From Portulaca oleracea (lineage: Eukaryota; Streptophyta; Magnoliopsida; Caryophyllales; Portulacaceae), in contig CM055887.1 in NCBI GenBank assembly GCA_029582165.1, positions 13,505,190 through 13,569,189 of the forward strand: 64,000 nucleotides of DNA. Direction: 5' to 3'. The notes beneath the pieces are model-generated. The model was not told where the DNA came from. It was given only the letters and a program-made list of their open reading frames with translations, and did not search any database. The position numbers and the translations under genes were made by a program. Shown in pieces: positions 28,065 to 41,143 of this stretch; positions within the stretch are counted from its first letter, which is position 1, and each line of letters starts with the position of its first letter.

Positions 28065-29505
28065 TTTTTTATAATTACGGTCAAAAGACCCTTTTATTTA
28101 AAAGACACAAAGTGTCATTAAATAAAGCATACATGGAAATATGATCTCAAATACAACAGATGACTTCAAAGTATGCTTGAGCTTATTCCAAAAGCCAACA
28201 CCACCACCATCATAATACTGTAATGAATGCTGAGAATTATGAAAACATCCACCAACATTGAGCGTGAAGACAAGATTGAGACCTTCCAAACCGCCAATTG
28301 CAACTCTAAACTGATTTTCAAACACCATTAGAACCCCATCAAAGAATCTAACCCAATCCAACATAATTTTGAAACAAACCCTAACAATGCTGCTGCTACA
28401 GCACCAAGAACACCATACAAGTAGAACTGCCAGCTGCTTCATGAGAATGTTGATGGAACAACACTGAGAAAATCAGACCCAATAACCAACCCCCTATATC
28501 ACTTAAAGACATTAGTAGCAGCAGTATAGAATTGTCTAACAGAGCATAACTTCAGACTCTGGAAGCAAATTAGAGCACTGAAGCAGAGAGAACCAAAATT
28601 CACATCAAAGGACCATGACTCCATTAAACAACTTGGCTCCCTGTGCAATTTGCTTTCATCAAAAAGAGCATGACCTAGCATAGCAATTATCCTCAGATCA
28701 ACCAAAGACCAAAGACCAAATTTTGAGGACCCAGATTCCACTACAGAATATATGTCTCCATCAAATGCTTAATGAGCATCCCATAAGACTTTCACATCTT
28801 ATTGAATGATGCAGAAAGCACACCACCAAATAACTTGAACCACTTACTATTAAAACTTAGAATCCTTAAAACACCCACCAACCAAAAAATCACGCACTCA
28901 GCTTGAACTTATCATCATTATTGCTGTTAATTCCCAGAAGCTGAAGAAGAAACACTAAAGAACAGATACCCCAAAAAAGAGAGAAGGAAGCAGCCCACAA
29001 TCAACAAACACGAGGACTTAAAAACGGCAACCACAGAGCAGATGAATTCACCACAGATCAATGCATAACAAAAGCCGACCAGAAGTAAACTTGTAGCACC
29101 AAAGCTCCAGTCATGGTACAAACCATACTTCATCAATGAAGAGCTTCACTTTCAGAAGGACAGTCAAGTGGAAGAAATTGAGATTGACTTTTTTCTCCTT
29201 TGACTTTCTTTTGCCTTCCTTCTTCTTGGGGAGAACTTGTTTTTTAGATACTTTCCGAGATTGGTATTCCTCTTTGTTCTCATAAACCCACTGTCTTCAC
29301 CAAACCTGATTGTTTTTCCTATAATGAATGCTCTAGCATTCACAGCCGAGTCACAATCAGATGAGATCGAACGATCACCATCTGAATTCTGGTCACTGGG
29401 AAAGAACAATATGATTAGACGATTCCGGTTCCTGGTGATGATTGGAATCATTCAAAACCTCAACAGATTTTTCAACTCCCATAGCAGCATCAGGAAGTAA
29501 ACTTT
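28065..29505 (-). other. Unassigned minus-strand sequence ending in poly-A
   Basis: Read on the minus strand, this is T/G-rich sequence that ends TTTTGACCGTAATTATA followed by about ten A at 28060-28070, like a reverse-transcribed copy. Its 5' part has an open stretch (29451-29164, 95 codons) with a Lys/Arg/Ser-rich tail. Several other short frames are not convincing. It may be a processed transcript copy or the 3' end of a non-LTR element. I do not recognise it. Confidence 0.3.
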
Positions 29506-31600
29506 ACATACCTATCATTCACTCACGAAATTGACGGACAAAGTTATTTTTTATTTAATATTTTATTTTTTGTTTATCTTGTAAAGTTGCAACCTTAACA
29601 ATTTAATGTTTTATTTATTTTTTAATTTTATTCAAATTTGAAGTTAAATGAGCCTCATATATAACATTAATGTATGGAACCCCTTTTTGTAGACAAATTG
29701 GTAGACAAAAAAATTTTCCCTTTTTGGTTTTTCTGTATACCTGCCTCATATATAATATTAATGTATGGAATATAGATAATTTTCTAAGTTTAACTAGGTT
29801 TTTTTAATTTTATTTTACATGGTTAAATTGATATCGAATCACCTATGTCATAAAGTAGATGTAGGAGACCCGGTACAATTGATATGTACTGACTTACCTA
29901 AATCTACTCCAACACTTCATCTTAGGTTGGAATTTTTTTACGAAGTATATGGATTTTTTTTTCTACTTATGGTAAAGTAATTAATGTCAATTTCAACTAG
30001 TTCAACTGGTGTCATGAGTTAACGATTCTAATACAGCCAAACACCTCCGAGCTGTTGACTCATAAACTAATTACTTGATCAATCGAGTTGATGACCGGTT
30101 TAGGTCTGACAATATAGGTTGAAGAACTAGTGATATAGTACTGTGACATGCCCTTGCGGTAGGGGTGTTCATATTTTGGTTTAGACCGGGAAAACTCGTG
30201 ACCCTGATTGGCTCAGAGTTGGTTCGGACCAACTCGGTTATGTTCAATCAGATGTCCGATCTATAATATTTATAATTTTAGGTTTACGAATCGGTCTGGT
30301 CCAAACCCTAAAAAAGTATGGTTGGATGAAACCTTGTGTGTCTAAATTTTCTTCAACATCACCAAGAATATTCATCAAAGCGGTCCATAATATTCATCAA
30401 AATTAATTTCATTAGTCGTGATGCTAAACCACCTGTGGGAATTATCAAAGGCTTTACATGAATGCCCTTAGCCTTGAAGCATGGATGGTGGAGAAACTCT
30501 TGTATCCTTGTGCATTTAACATGGGGCTATTGAGATTTTGGATTTGAGATCTCACAATCAGTCTAATTCTAATATTATGTGAAATTATTTTAGTGAGAAG
30601 CCTAAACTAATGTTGGAAGAAATGATGACAGTCTTATATTCTAGCAGTGTAATTTGTTTAGGCTATGTTCGGCAATCGTTTTTGACACAACGTTTAGCGT
30701 TTGTACAAGTTAAAACTCAAATTAGAAAAAAGGTTAATAAAGTAATAATTTTGGGGTGATGTACAATATTTCAACTAGCAATTTTCAAAACATTAATAAA
30801 GTTAAGGGTTTAGGGTTTGGAGTAGCATTTTACACTTTTTGGTAAAAAAAGATCATTTGAAAATTTTAGCTTTGGAAATTATTCATATTCTTTTATGTTA
30901 ATTTACGTTTATAAGCTAATTCAACCACTAAATTTACCAAATATAAATTTTATTTGGACAAATATTCATTATTTGCTTAATCATTATCTCACTAGACCAT
31001 TACCTGAATCGCTATGCTATGTAAAAATCAATATACGCTATCTAAAGTGTTAATTTGGCGGAGCAAGGCTTAGATGTAGAAAACTTTAACTACATGGTGA
31101 CATTTGAATTGATGAGCAGGAAGGTGTGGGTCCCTACACATTTTGGGGATCTATGTTGGCCAAGGAATAAAGGATCTATGTTATACATGAACTTCGATAG
31201 CTAAAAGAATAGGGTAATTGCCTTTAATATTTAATTACTTTGGTTGCTTTCACAATGAAGCAATTAACTAAAGTTGTGTGATAACTTGCTCGTTAAGCAT
31301 CGAGTTCCACTGTTGTTCAGCTGCAGTTGTTAGCGGTCAGAAGATGAAGAGCTCAATGGCAAAATTAACTTTGCTTCATTTGTACACAATCCTAAACCTC
31401 CTTAATCACTTATAAGCCCTTACCGTTTTCACTTTTGTTGTCTATTTCAATTTTCAAACCATCCACTTTAGCTTTCTAATTTAAATGTCACTTTGTGCAT
31501 CATTATCTCTGTTGATGGTTCACATAGTTTAATTTTAGCTATGGTATTATATATATCTATCTATGAAATGTTCGGTAATAAAATAGTTAGACAATCCTTT
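29506..31600. other. Intergenic AT-rich sequence
   Basis: No gene seen. A segment at 30155-30335 has the TAGGGGTGTTCA start and GGTTTGGACC-type words of small hAT-like MITEs. A stretch near 30660-30960 begins GGCTATGTTCGGCAATC, another common MITE-like start. Ends could not be paired with confidence. Confidence 0.4.
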
Positions 31601-31609
31601 TTTTAAACG

Positions 31610-32880
31610 ATCTGTCTAAGTTGCCATTTATAAATAAAAAAGACTTACAATAAATAAAATTCCATAGCCCATAGGAAGGAAAAGAAATAGAAAGACCTAA
31701 CTTAGTAATTTAATCTGCCGCTTGATTTCCTTCATGATAAATATGATTAATGACAACTTGGTTGTAAGAACTGAAGAAAAATTTGGGAATCACTACCAAA
31801 GTTTGAGCGTGCATGAATTTGTCATTTTAAAGCTTGGATAAGCATAAGATCATCAACTTCAATCAGAATGACTAGAATTCTAAATTAATTACAACACAAA
31901 CTCCATTTGTCATAGCTAATGTCTTTGCCGCTAAACTGAAATTGCTCCTAGATTGGCAGAACCAACTTGAATATGTCTCCTATCCCAACTTCTAATTACA
32001 AACCCTCATGTTGATGTTTAAGACGACTTAGACCCGTCGAAATTAACTTTGAAGAATCCCCCACGTAATTTAGCCCAACTAAGAAAGTTTGCGGGCTTGC
32101 GCCTTGGATGAAAAGAATGATGCTGAAAGGAAGATGCATCCATATTGAAAGGTTGTCTATTCTTCCATCCAATCCAATTTCTTTTAGTACGAATAATTAT
32201 TCCGGTAGAATTATATATTTCATTTTTGAATACAACTGAATTCCGACTTTTCCATATACTTCGTAGGAGATAAATAATACAAGCAATATGAGAAGAGTTA
32301 GAATGCTTCTTGGGACACCCAAAAAAATCTAGGATTGGAGAAATTTCAAAAGTAGAAAAGTTTGAATCAAACCACTTTATATGCTGAAATGCCCAATCTC
32401 AAGTAAATTTGGTAATAGAACATTGTGTAAAGAGATGACTCTTAGACTCCAATTCAGAGTGGCAAATGGAACATATAGGATCTAGATTCAATGACCCTCT
32501 TCTAAGCAAATTGGCACGAGTAGCTAGATTATTATGACATATTTACCACAAGAAAAATTTTAACCTCACGCATAATATCCAAATTTCAAATCTATGTGAA
32601 TTCCGGAGGTTGATGATCATGCATGTTTTGGATTACCATGCTTCCCAAGTTGCGGGTTTCGTTGTAAATAACCCACTACTTGAAAGATCCCAACAAAAAG
32701 AATCATCCTTATCATGCAACGAGATCCGAATACTCGTAATCGGATCACAAATCTCCATAGATAAGGATATAAGCAAAGGGCAATTCCATTCCCTACCTAA
32801 CATAATAAAATCACTTATTGAAGCATCCTTCTAAAGCATTTCCTGATTTTCTAAAGTGCAGTAGGTTGATAAGGTTATCC
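31610..32880 (-). pseudogene. LINE 3' half relic (zinc-finger RVT and RNase H)
   Basis: On the minus strand broken frames give DDSFCWDLSSSGLFTTKPAT, then LKFFLW and NLATRANLLRRGSLNLDPIC, then CSICHSELESKSHLFTQCSI (the HxxxC zinc module). Further on come WAKLRGGFFKVNFDGS (RNase H start) and VINHIYHEGNQAAD (RNase H end). Stops and frameshifts are scattered throughout. It probably belongs to the same LINE copy as the RT part at 34065-36250, separated by a later insertion. Confidence 0.75.
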
Positions 32881-32899
32881 CACTACAGCAATAGATAAT

Positions 32900-34060
32900 T
32901 GATAAACTTAATATATAGATTGATAAACTTCGGTTTTACCAACTTAAACCTCGGTTTTCGAGCTTTGTTTCTGGGGTGTTTACCTACTTTGGAACAAATT
33001 TGACTTGGTTTAGCTCATTGTCGCTTGTTGTAGCTAAAATACTTATGTTTGTCAATTGTAGGTGAATTTTGGGTGATTCGCGACGCATTAATTATTGTTG
33101 GGTGAAAGATCAGGAAACTGTGGAGAGGCGGGATGAAAAGAGTGTGTGAAGGATCCCAAATGACAATTTCCCAGACCCGCACACCCAAGCTAGCGCTTGC
33201 ACTAGCCCAGAATTTCCATAATAGGCGCACACTCAGGCGCACACTCAGGCGCACACCCAGGCGTGCACGTTATCCAAAATTCAGTTTTTAGCATTTTAAT
33301 TGGAAAACATCGGTAGTTATCATGATCTTATTATTCAACAAACTTTCTAGGTTTTGAGAGAGTTCTCTCTAGCATCTCTAGAGGCTTTTAAGGTAGATTC
33401 TAGGTTTAATTTGTCTTTTGTTGATGGATTGCACTTCGTTCTTCACATCTAATTCAATACTAAGTTTCTCTAACCTTCTCTCTTTATCTTCATGTTTTTA
33501 TGTTTGTTTGTTGCATTGATTTTATCTTTGATTTTCATTGTTATGTTAATTAATTCATAGTTTGGGTTGTGATTGAATTGTTTGATGGCTAATTGATATT
33601 GTTTAGGCCTAATCTATCCAAATTCATGCTTGTAGTTAGAGGTTTTCTCATGCCCATCATTTGTTCGATGAAATGCTCGAGAGAGTGTTCATCTATATTT
33701 CTTTAGCCAATTTATGTATGATGAGAGCTAAGGTTAATTTGCTAGTGTGGTACAGAAAATAGTTATAGTTTTTGATATGAGAATAATCAAATTCTAACTA
33801 GGTCTAAGGTTGCCATTCTTGTAGTTTAATTAGACCAACTCCATGAGAATAGGTAGTTGCAATAGTTAGATTAGCCCTTGACCCTCGAGAGAGGACTTTG
33901 GCGAGCTTTGATGGTGCAACAGATCACTCTGAATAGTCTGTTTACAATTGGTGGATTAGGTTATTCATATTGATTATTTGTTGAATATTTATATTGTAAC
34001 CCGAGTTTTTTTCACTATTTTCATAGTTCATTAGTTTCCCTTGATCACCATCATAATCAC
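32900..34060. repeat. LTR-like insertion between LINE parts
   Basis: About 1.15 kb of noncoding sequence separates two pieces of the minus-strand LINE. It starts near TGATAAACTTCGG and ends near CCTTGATCA, ends that resemble those of the gypsy LTRs elsewhere in the window. It contains a short tandem repeat of AGGCGCACACTC at about 33222-33268. A target duplication was not found, so a solo LTR is only a guess. Confidence 0.35.
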
Positions 34061-34064
34061 CTAT

Positions 34065-36250
34065 TTATTCACGTAACTTGAAACACTTGAGTTTTTTCTG
34101 ACTGGCTAGAACACAACTCCCCATGGATATAATAACCGTACACCCAAAAGTACGACAACATAAATCTTCCATTTTCAAGTTTCTAACAGATATCCTTACT
34201 GAAAACCTTTCTAATATGAAGTACGTACTTCCAAACCCAAAAATCATCGTTTTTAGTAGTCCTTAAATTAATAGAAATCAATGTCCAAAGGATACTCGAT
34301 ACGCATAATTTTAACCCAAAAATTATTTGAATTAGTAAGGTATTTCCAAGAAAGCGCACATAGGAAGACTTTATTGACCATTCATGTTTTACAAAGTCCA
34401 AGGCCACCAAAATTTTTTAGATCAACACATCTTATCCCAAGAAACCATGAAATCCAAGGTCTTTCGAACTGAAGACAAACCCTCATTTAATCCTTTCATC
34501 GACTTTTTCCACATCAAACTTGACTGCTACATAGGTCTGTTTCCCTTTCATATTATTGAATTTGTTCATCACTTCATGGTCACAAGAATATTACCATGTG
34601 ATAAGTGTATTTTATATATATGTGATCTTGGGTAATTTAGAGCTAATTTGAGTGATTATTAATATGAATGTATTATTTTTATACTCGAATTCTCTATTTT
34701 ATGCTTGGTTGGAGTTTGGTATAATTTTATAGGAAATTGGTGTTTAAGTGAAGAAATCAAGCTTAAAATCAAGTGTATGGAGTCCAAGAGGATCACAATT
34801 GAAGAATAAATCCACCCCAAGGCCCAAGCTCAAGCCCAAGAACACATTGGATACCAGAAGATACCAACACGGGTGAGAAAAGACCCAAAACGGGTCGTTT
34901 CAGCCTCCAGAAAGTCCAGAATTTGATTCCAGTGACCAGCACGGTCCGTGTCCGTTCAACACGACCCGTGTTGACCCTAGCACGGTCCGTGTTGACCTGG
35001 AACCACCCGTGTTGCCTCTGTTTAATGCAAAAATGGCGTTTCGGTTGCTCTTAATGCTATATAATTGATGTATCCGGTGGTTTTTGCTGGCATTGACTCC
35101 TACTCATCATCATATTCATCCATATTTCCATCCACATTCATCCATTGTGAAGATAGAGAGATTGGTTGAGTTTTGGAAGATTGGTTCTCAAGAATTGGAG
35201 AGAAGTGGAGGAGCAAAAGTCCCCGCGGATCGACATTCAAGCAAGGATTGAAATCCAACTCGATTTATTTCTCTTTCTTATAGTTTCCATGCTTTCTAGA
35301 GTAGAATTTGTTATGTTTAGTGAATCGAACATGAGTAGTGAGTAGTTTCATAAGTTTAGGGGATAAACCCTTATTAGTTTCTCTTATGGATTAAGTTTTG
35401 TTGGATTGAACAAGTTTGTTTATCTAGTTTGAATGCATTTTATTTAACCTTTGATTATGTTTGTCATTGTTTTTGACTGGCCATCAAGAATATGGAATTA
35501 GATTGTTGAATGAAGTACCGAACGAAGAAATTCGATAATCGGAACCCTTAGGATTAAACTAGTTTATGAAGTGAACTAGAGATAGAAGACTTTGTAACTA
35601 GGGGTCATTGGATAATTTGATATTTAACTTAGATAAAATTGACACAATAAATAGTCCAATAGATCAATTTTACTAAGCAGTCCATTTCATTGCCAAAAGC
35701 TCGCTACGGAATACATTATGCGATTATCGACCCTAAAACGTACCAAATTAGTGACATACATGTTCAATCCACTTGTTTGATTCATAGAGTTACTTAGGTT
35801 TTATCCCCTGAATGCTTTTCTCATATTGATAATCCAAGTAAATTGTGTGAATATTTGTTGGTTTTGCCCTTTTTAGTGATTAGAAATAGAAATAGTTATT
35901 CTCAATCAAAAACCCGACCGATTTAACAATCACATAGGAAGCTAGTTTGGTGTGTAGTTAGCAAAGTCCCTGTGGGATCGACCTTGATATTTGCTACACG
36001 TACACCCGTGCACTTGCGGCGTATCACCATGTATAACCTTTTTTGGTTTACAAGTACTTTGTACATGACTAGTACTGATACGTTCCAAAATTGGTCTCAC
36101 TCTATTAACTAGAAATTTAGAAATAATTTTATAAAAGTATTGCATAGACTAATTGGTTGAACATGACTTCTCAAATTAGGATTTTCAACTTTTAAAACAT
36201 AACGCAACCAAAGTATAATTGACTTCTTTTAATTAACAATTTACCATTTA
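34065..36250 (-). pseudogene. LINE reverse-transcriptase relic, split by a solo LTR
   Basis: At 36145-36032 the minus strand reads QYFYKIISKFLVNRVRPILE and then STCKPKKVIHG, the conserved plant LINE RT start. Across the LTR it continues as NILVTMK at 34593. Further RT-distal pieces run down to 34065 (VALDFVKHEWSIKSSYVRFL, WVYGYYIHGELCSSQSEK). The frame is heavily degenerate, including a large internal loss. Confidence 0.7.
34599..36026 (+). repeat. Solo Ty3/gypsy (Athila-type) LTR
   Basis: 1428 bp starting TGATAAGTG and ending TGCGGCGTATCA, flanked by the perfect 5-bp duplication CCATG (34594-34598 and 36027-36031). Its start, end and internal landmarks (GGAGCAAAAGTC, TTTAGGGGATAAACC, GTGCACTTGCGGC) match the LTRs of the element at 53342-61037, so it is a diverged member of the same lineage. 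Strand is given from that match. It carries several CACGGTCCGTG-like palindromes at 34867-35010. It arose by LTR-LTR recombination that removed the interior. Confidence 0.9.
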
Positions 36251-37015
36251 AAAAAAGGTTAGTAATATGATTATGTGCCAATAATAATGTAAAAACCTGC
36301 CCCAAAACAATTAGACCTCAATGTTTTTGAAGAATCCATTTGAAAAGTTGCATCCTTTTTTTATCGGATGTCTCATCCTTAACCTCTTGAGGGTGATAGG
36401 AGTAGTAGGGGTTTTTCCTCTAAGGAACTCGTTCAAGGCGTATTCGTGATTATTGGTTGACTTTCATTATAAACTTCAGACTTAAAACAAGAAGAATAAT
36501 TCGAGATGAAGATTTTTCCTCCAATCAAAAATGTGTTTCATCTTTAATATGAGAAATAGTGCTTTCATGCTTCGTGGTTATACACATTAATGAAAAGAAT
36601 TTCAAATTTCTATCACCTTAAATGAGTCTTTCCTTTCTATAGAACTTCGCTTAATATTTTTTATTAGACAAAAGCAAACACTCTCTTCATTGATGATTAT
36701 AAAATAATATACATAGATTTTAGTAGGCGTTTACAACTTCTATGATTCAAATTAATATTAGAAATTATTTACATTGAGAAAATACAAGAATTATGATGGT
36801 ACATATTATGGTCAACAACACTAATCATAAAATTTGGATTGATAATAATTATAATTTAATCATAAGAATAAATTAGGTATATTAATAAAAAAATACATCA
36901 TGTATCATATGGGTTATTAAAATCTAGTTTTTGAATAAAGTGCCTAATTCAATTAGGTGATAGAACAAGCTCAACAACTTTTTTTTTTGGTGATTTGGTC
37001 AATGTCACTGTTAAT
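36251..37015. other. Intergenic AT-rich sequence
   Basis: No gene or clear repeat seen. The part at 36251-36660 may be eroded LINE sequence but gives no readable motif. Confidence 0.4.
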
Positions 37016-37526
37016 TAGACCTATTTAGAGTTCGAGTCAAGTTGGGTAGGTCGGGTCGGAAGTTACATGACCCTTGAGTCAGGTTGGACCGGTTGGGTTC
37101 CATGACCCTGATCCGACATGATTAATGCCACTGTCAAATCACTGAGTCACTCGTTCCTAAAATTAGAAATATTAATTTTTTTATCGTTTTATCCATTTCC
37201 ATTGGGATAATCATAAATTTTATGTTTTCAACACATACATTTACGAATAAAATTCCAAATTATGAATTTCAAATTGGTAACATAAAAATCAATATCAAGT
37301 ATCCAAGCTAACAAAAATACCAAAGATTTCAATTGGTTTCTTTAATGAAAATTATGTTATATATAATTATTTATTGGGTCATCGGGTTGGGCTGGGTCAA
37401 GGCACCTCTGACTCAAACCATACTCTGGTAAGGTACGTACACAACATTTTCGAGTCGGAAGATTTACCCTAATTCGTGAAATTTCGGGTCGGGTAGGGTG
37501 GGTCCACGACCTGAATGATAGGTCTA
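37016..37526. mobile_element. MITE with TAGACCTAT inverted ends
   Basis: The left end TAGACCTATTTAGAGTTCGAG and the right end (reversed) TAGACCTATCATTCAGGTCG are inverted repeats. Subterminal GGGTCGGGT/ACCCGACC words occur at both ends with an AT-rich centre. About 510 bp and non-coding. Confidence 0.55.
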
Positions 37527-38640
37527 TACTATTAGTATACTAGAAAAACAAGAAGAGGACTCTTTTCTATTAAGTTAACGTTAATCAGTATATTAATAGA
37601 TTTGTCATGGTGTTAATATAAACTTTAAAACGCCATGAAATATACGAGTAGATGATTAACATAGTTAATCAACGTCTAGATACATAGCACCGTTAATCTA
37701 TATATAAACATAGTTTCTAATCATTAGGACCACAATAATTTAGATTATCTCTTTAGACTTTGGCATATAATCCTCACCAATAGCAGCAGCTAAATGCCCT
37801 TCTTTAAGTCGATCCAAGGGTCAGCCTTCCAAGAATATACCAAATTATGTACTAATGATATCCACTAAATCTAATTAGACCCGAGTGATTAGGGTCACCT
37901 TCCCTTTCCTTCAGCATGTGATCACGTGCCCCCATGTGAGCTCCTTGCGATTAGTATCATCACTTCCAATTAGCCAACCCTCTAAGTACGCCACCCTAAG
38001 ATAACTGTGCTTAATAAACTGCTTGTGTTTGATTATCTTATCTGAATGATTAATGAAATTTTTATATAATTTGTAATTTCTATCAAAGTCTACGGTAAAT
38101 ATGAAGTTAAGGATAAACAAAATGTCATATTCGCTAATTAGTGTACCTATTTAAATACATCATATTTTTTTTTTTAAATTTTGGTAAGATAGATACATCA
38201 TATGTATTGAAATATATCAAATTTTTATGTGATGATATTTTGTAAAAATTTTATAAATTTAAAAAAAATTGATGAATTTTATAAAAATATTGATAAATTA
38301 ATGATGCATTTCATAATTAATAATTGCTAAATTTATTCGAAAATTTAATATAAATAATGCATCTAAATAGGTATGCCACAGTGGACCATATAATGATACC
38401 TTATATTTTCGATATGAATCAAATATATTTTAAAATATTACTCCAACTATTTAAGCATAGATCAACTAAAAATGAGCCTAACTCGAACATAAATTGATGG
38501 CTCTTTTATTATACATTTTTTGGTAGAATTTTCAATATTCGATAGTTTCTATATATAATACGAACCTAGCCCTTTTTCCTTTCATTTAATAGATTTTCTG
38601 TTTCATTTTGGTTTTGATCCTTTGGTTTAATCATGTGGAG
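37527..38640. other. Intergenic sequence upstream of the kinase gene
   Basis: AT-rich with no coding signal. It contains repeated TATGTATTTAAATACATC-like words around 38140-38400 and no other recognisable element. Confidence 0.4.
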
Positions 38641-38805
38641 ATGGGATCTCTCTCACTTATGTTTAAAGCCAAGGGAGCCGCAAGATTCTGTAGTGTGAAA
38701 TGAAGGCACCAAAAGACGCCGCCCATTGGAGGACAAAACTAAATTAAAGAATAAAACAGAGGTTTTCTTTTCTCCTTTTCTTTTTCCCCTCGTCCAAACA
38801 CACCA

Positions 38806-38812
38806 TATAAAA
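38806..38812 (+). promoter_or_regulatory. TATA box of the kinase gene
   Basis: TATAAAA lies 81 bp upstream of ATG 38893. It is followed by a leader with CTCTCTCTCACTCTCTCTG, a common plant 5'-UTR composition. Confidence 0.6.
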
Positions 38813-38892
38813 TTTGGTGCATCAGTTGCATGCAATTCAATCTGGCTCCTTCCAAACAACCCTCTCTCTCACTCTCTCTGTAGCTGGCAATA

Positions 38893-40173
38893 ATGAGCTG
38901 GAGGAGAGGCCAGCTCATTGGGCAGGGCTCCTCAGCAGCGGTGTCCTTAGGAAGGGCACACCCTACTGGTGACATTTTTGCCGTCAAGTCGATCGAATTT
39001 TCGAGGTCTAGTTCCCTTCAAAGGGAGAATGACATTCATTCCACCCTGAATTGTGACCGAATTATGGGGTACAAGGGTTGCGACGTAACATTTGAGAATG
39101 GTAAGCTCCTTTTCAATATTTTTACCGAATATGCTCCCGGTGGTTCCATTAATGATGAAATTAGAAGACAAGGCAGTGGCCTAAGTCAGTCCCAAGTAAG
39201 AAAATATACTAGAGATATTCTCATTGGTTTGGAGTACCTACACTCTAAGGGCATAGTACATTGTGACATCAAAGGTGCCAACATTTTGGTCTCAACTGAT
39301 GGGGCCAAAATTGGGGACTTTGGGTGCTCTAAGCGGGTCCATGACTTGGCAAGTCCTCATTGGTCGTTGGGACCGATCACTGGGACCCCAATGTACATGG
39401 CTCCGGAGGTGGCACGTGGCGAATACCAAGGGTTCCCGGCTGATGTTTGGGCCTTGGGCTGCACAGTGCTGGAGATGGCTACTGGGATGGATCCATGGCC
39501 CAATATTGGGAATGACCCAGTTTCAGCCTTATATAAAATTGGGTTTTCGGGCCAAATGCCCGATATTCCGAACTTCTTATCGGGCCGGGTCCGAGACTTT
39601 CTTTTCAAATGCTTCAAGAGCAACCCAAAGGAAAGATTCTCAGTGGCTGAGCTTCTCCAGCACCCTTTTGTCTGTGAAGATCATGGGTTGGCTGAATTGG
39701 TGGTGAAGGAGGTCTTTCAACATAGTTCTGATACACCAACAAGTATATTGGATCAAGGCTTGTGGGAGTTCCCACAGGAATTGGATGTGGCCCAAAATGA
39801 TTTTAATCCAGAGTCCCTTGGTGAAAGAATGGGGGAATTGTCATCTTTAGACGAACTTCCTAATTGGGAAGAGGAACAAAATTGGATCACTGTCAGAAAC
39901 AACATACGTGATGAAGCAGAAGAAGGTTTCCATATTAATTTGGGCCAGTATTGGGCCTACATTGTGGACCATAATGTCACAAGTTCGATTGAGTTTTGTG
40001 CTGTCATTGGTGAGCTTGATTTTGCATTTCTTGTTGCTCACTTGTTGGGCTGTAATTCATGTGGCATTTTTAATTGTATATGTTATCATTCATGTGAAAT
40101 ATATGGGTATTTTTATTGGCCAAAGGATCTTGCATTTAATCTGATGCTTTTATCATCGCAGTATTTTATATAA
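38893..40173 (+). CDS. MAP3K-like protein kinase (MAPKKK17/18 type)
   Basis: The open frame encodes 426 aa. The kinase domain fills about residues 5-260: Gly loop GQGSSAAVSLG, catalytic Lys32 in FAVKSI, Glu45, HCDIKGANIL (Asp125), DFGCSK (142-144), GTPMYMAPEVARGEYQGFPA and DVWALGCTVLEM. The GTPxYMAPEV activation segment and short N-terminus match the small plant MEKK-like group that includes Arabidopsis MAPKKK15-18, linked to ABA and wound signalling. These kinases phosphorylate MAP2Ks. The C-terminal tail is acidic to about residue 360 and then turns hydrophobic. A consensus donor (ATTG|GTGAGC, 40010) and acceptor (CATCGCAG, 40161) suggest that the true tail is spliced, ending at 40217 with about 390 aa. 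Confidence 0.88.
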   Translation: MSWRRGQLIGQGSSAAVSLGRAHPTGDIFAVKSIEFSRSSSLQRENDIHSTLNCDRIMGYKGCDVTFENGKLLFNIFTEYAPGGSINDEIRRQGSGLSQSQVRKYTRDILIGLEYLHSKGIVHCDIKGANILVSTDGAKIGDFGCSKRVHDLASPHWSLGPITGTPMYMAPEVARGEYQGFPADVWALGCTVLEMATGMDPWPNIGNDPVSALYKIGFSGQMPDIPNFLSGRVRDFLFKCFKSNPKERFSVAELLQHPFVCEDHGLAELVVKEVFQHSSDTPTSILDQGLWEFPQELDVAQNDFNPESLGERMGELSSLDELPNWEEEQNWITVRNNIRDEAEEGFHINLGQYWAYIVDHNVTSSIEFCAVIGELDFAFLVAHLLGCNSCGIFNCICYHSCEIYGYFYWPKDLAFNLMLLSSQYFI

Positions 40174-40217
40174 GGACAGAAATTTCAGTTAGTAAAAGAT
40201 CCATAACAACAGCTTAA

Positions 40218-41143
<926 letters not shown>

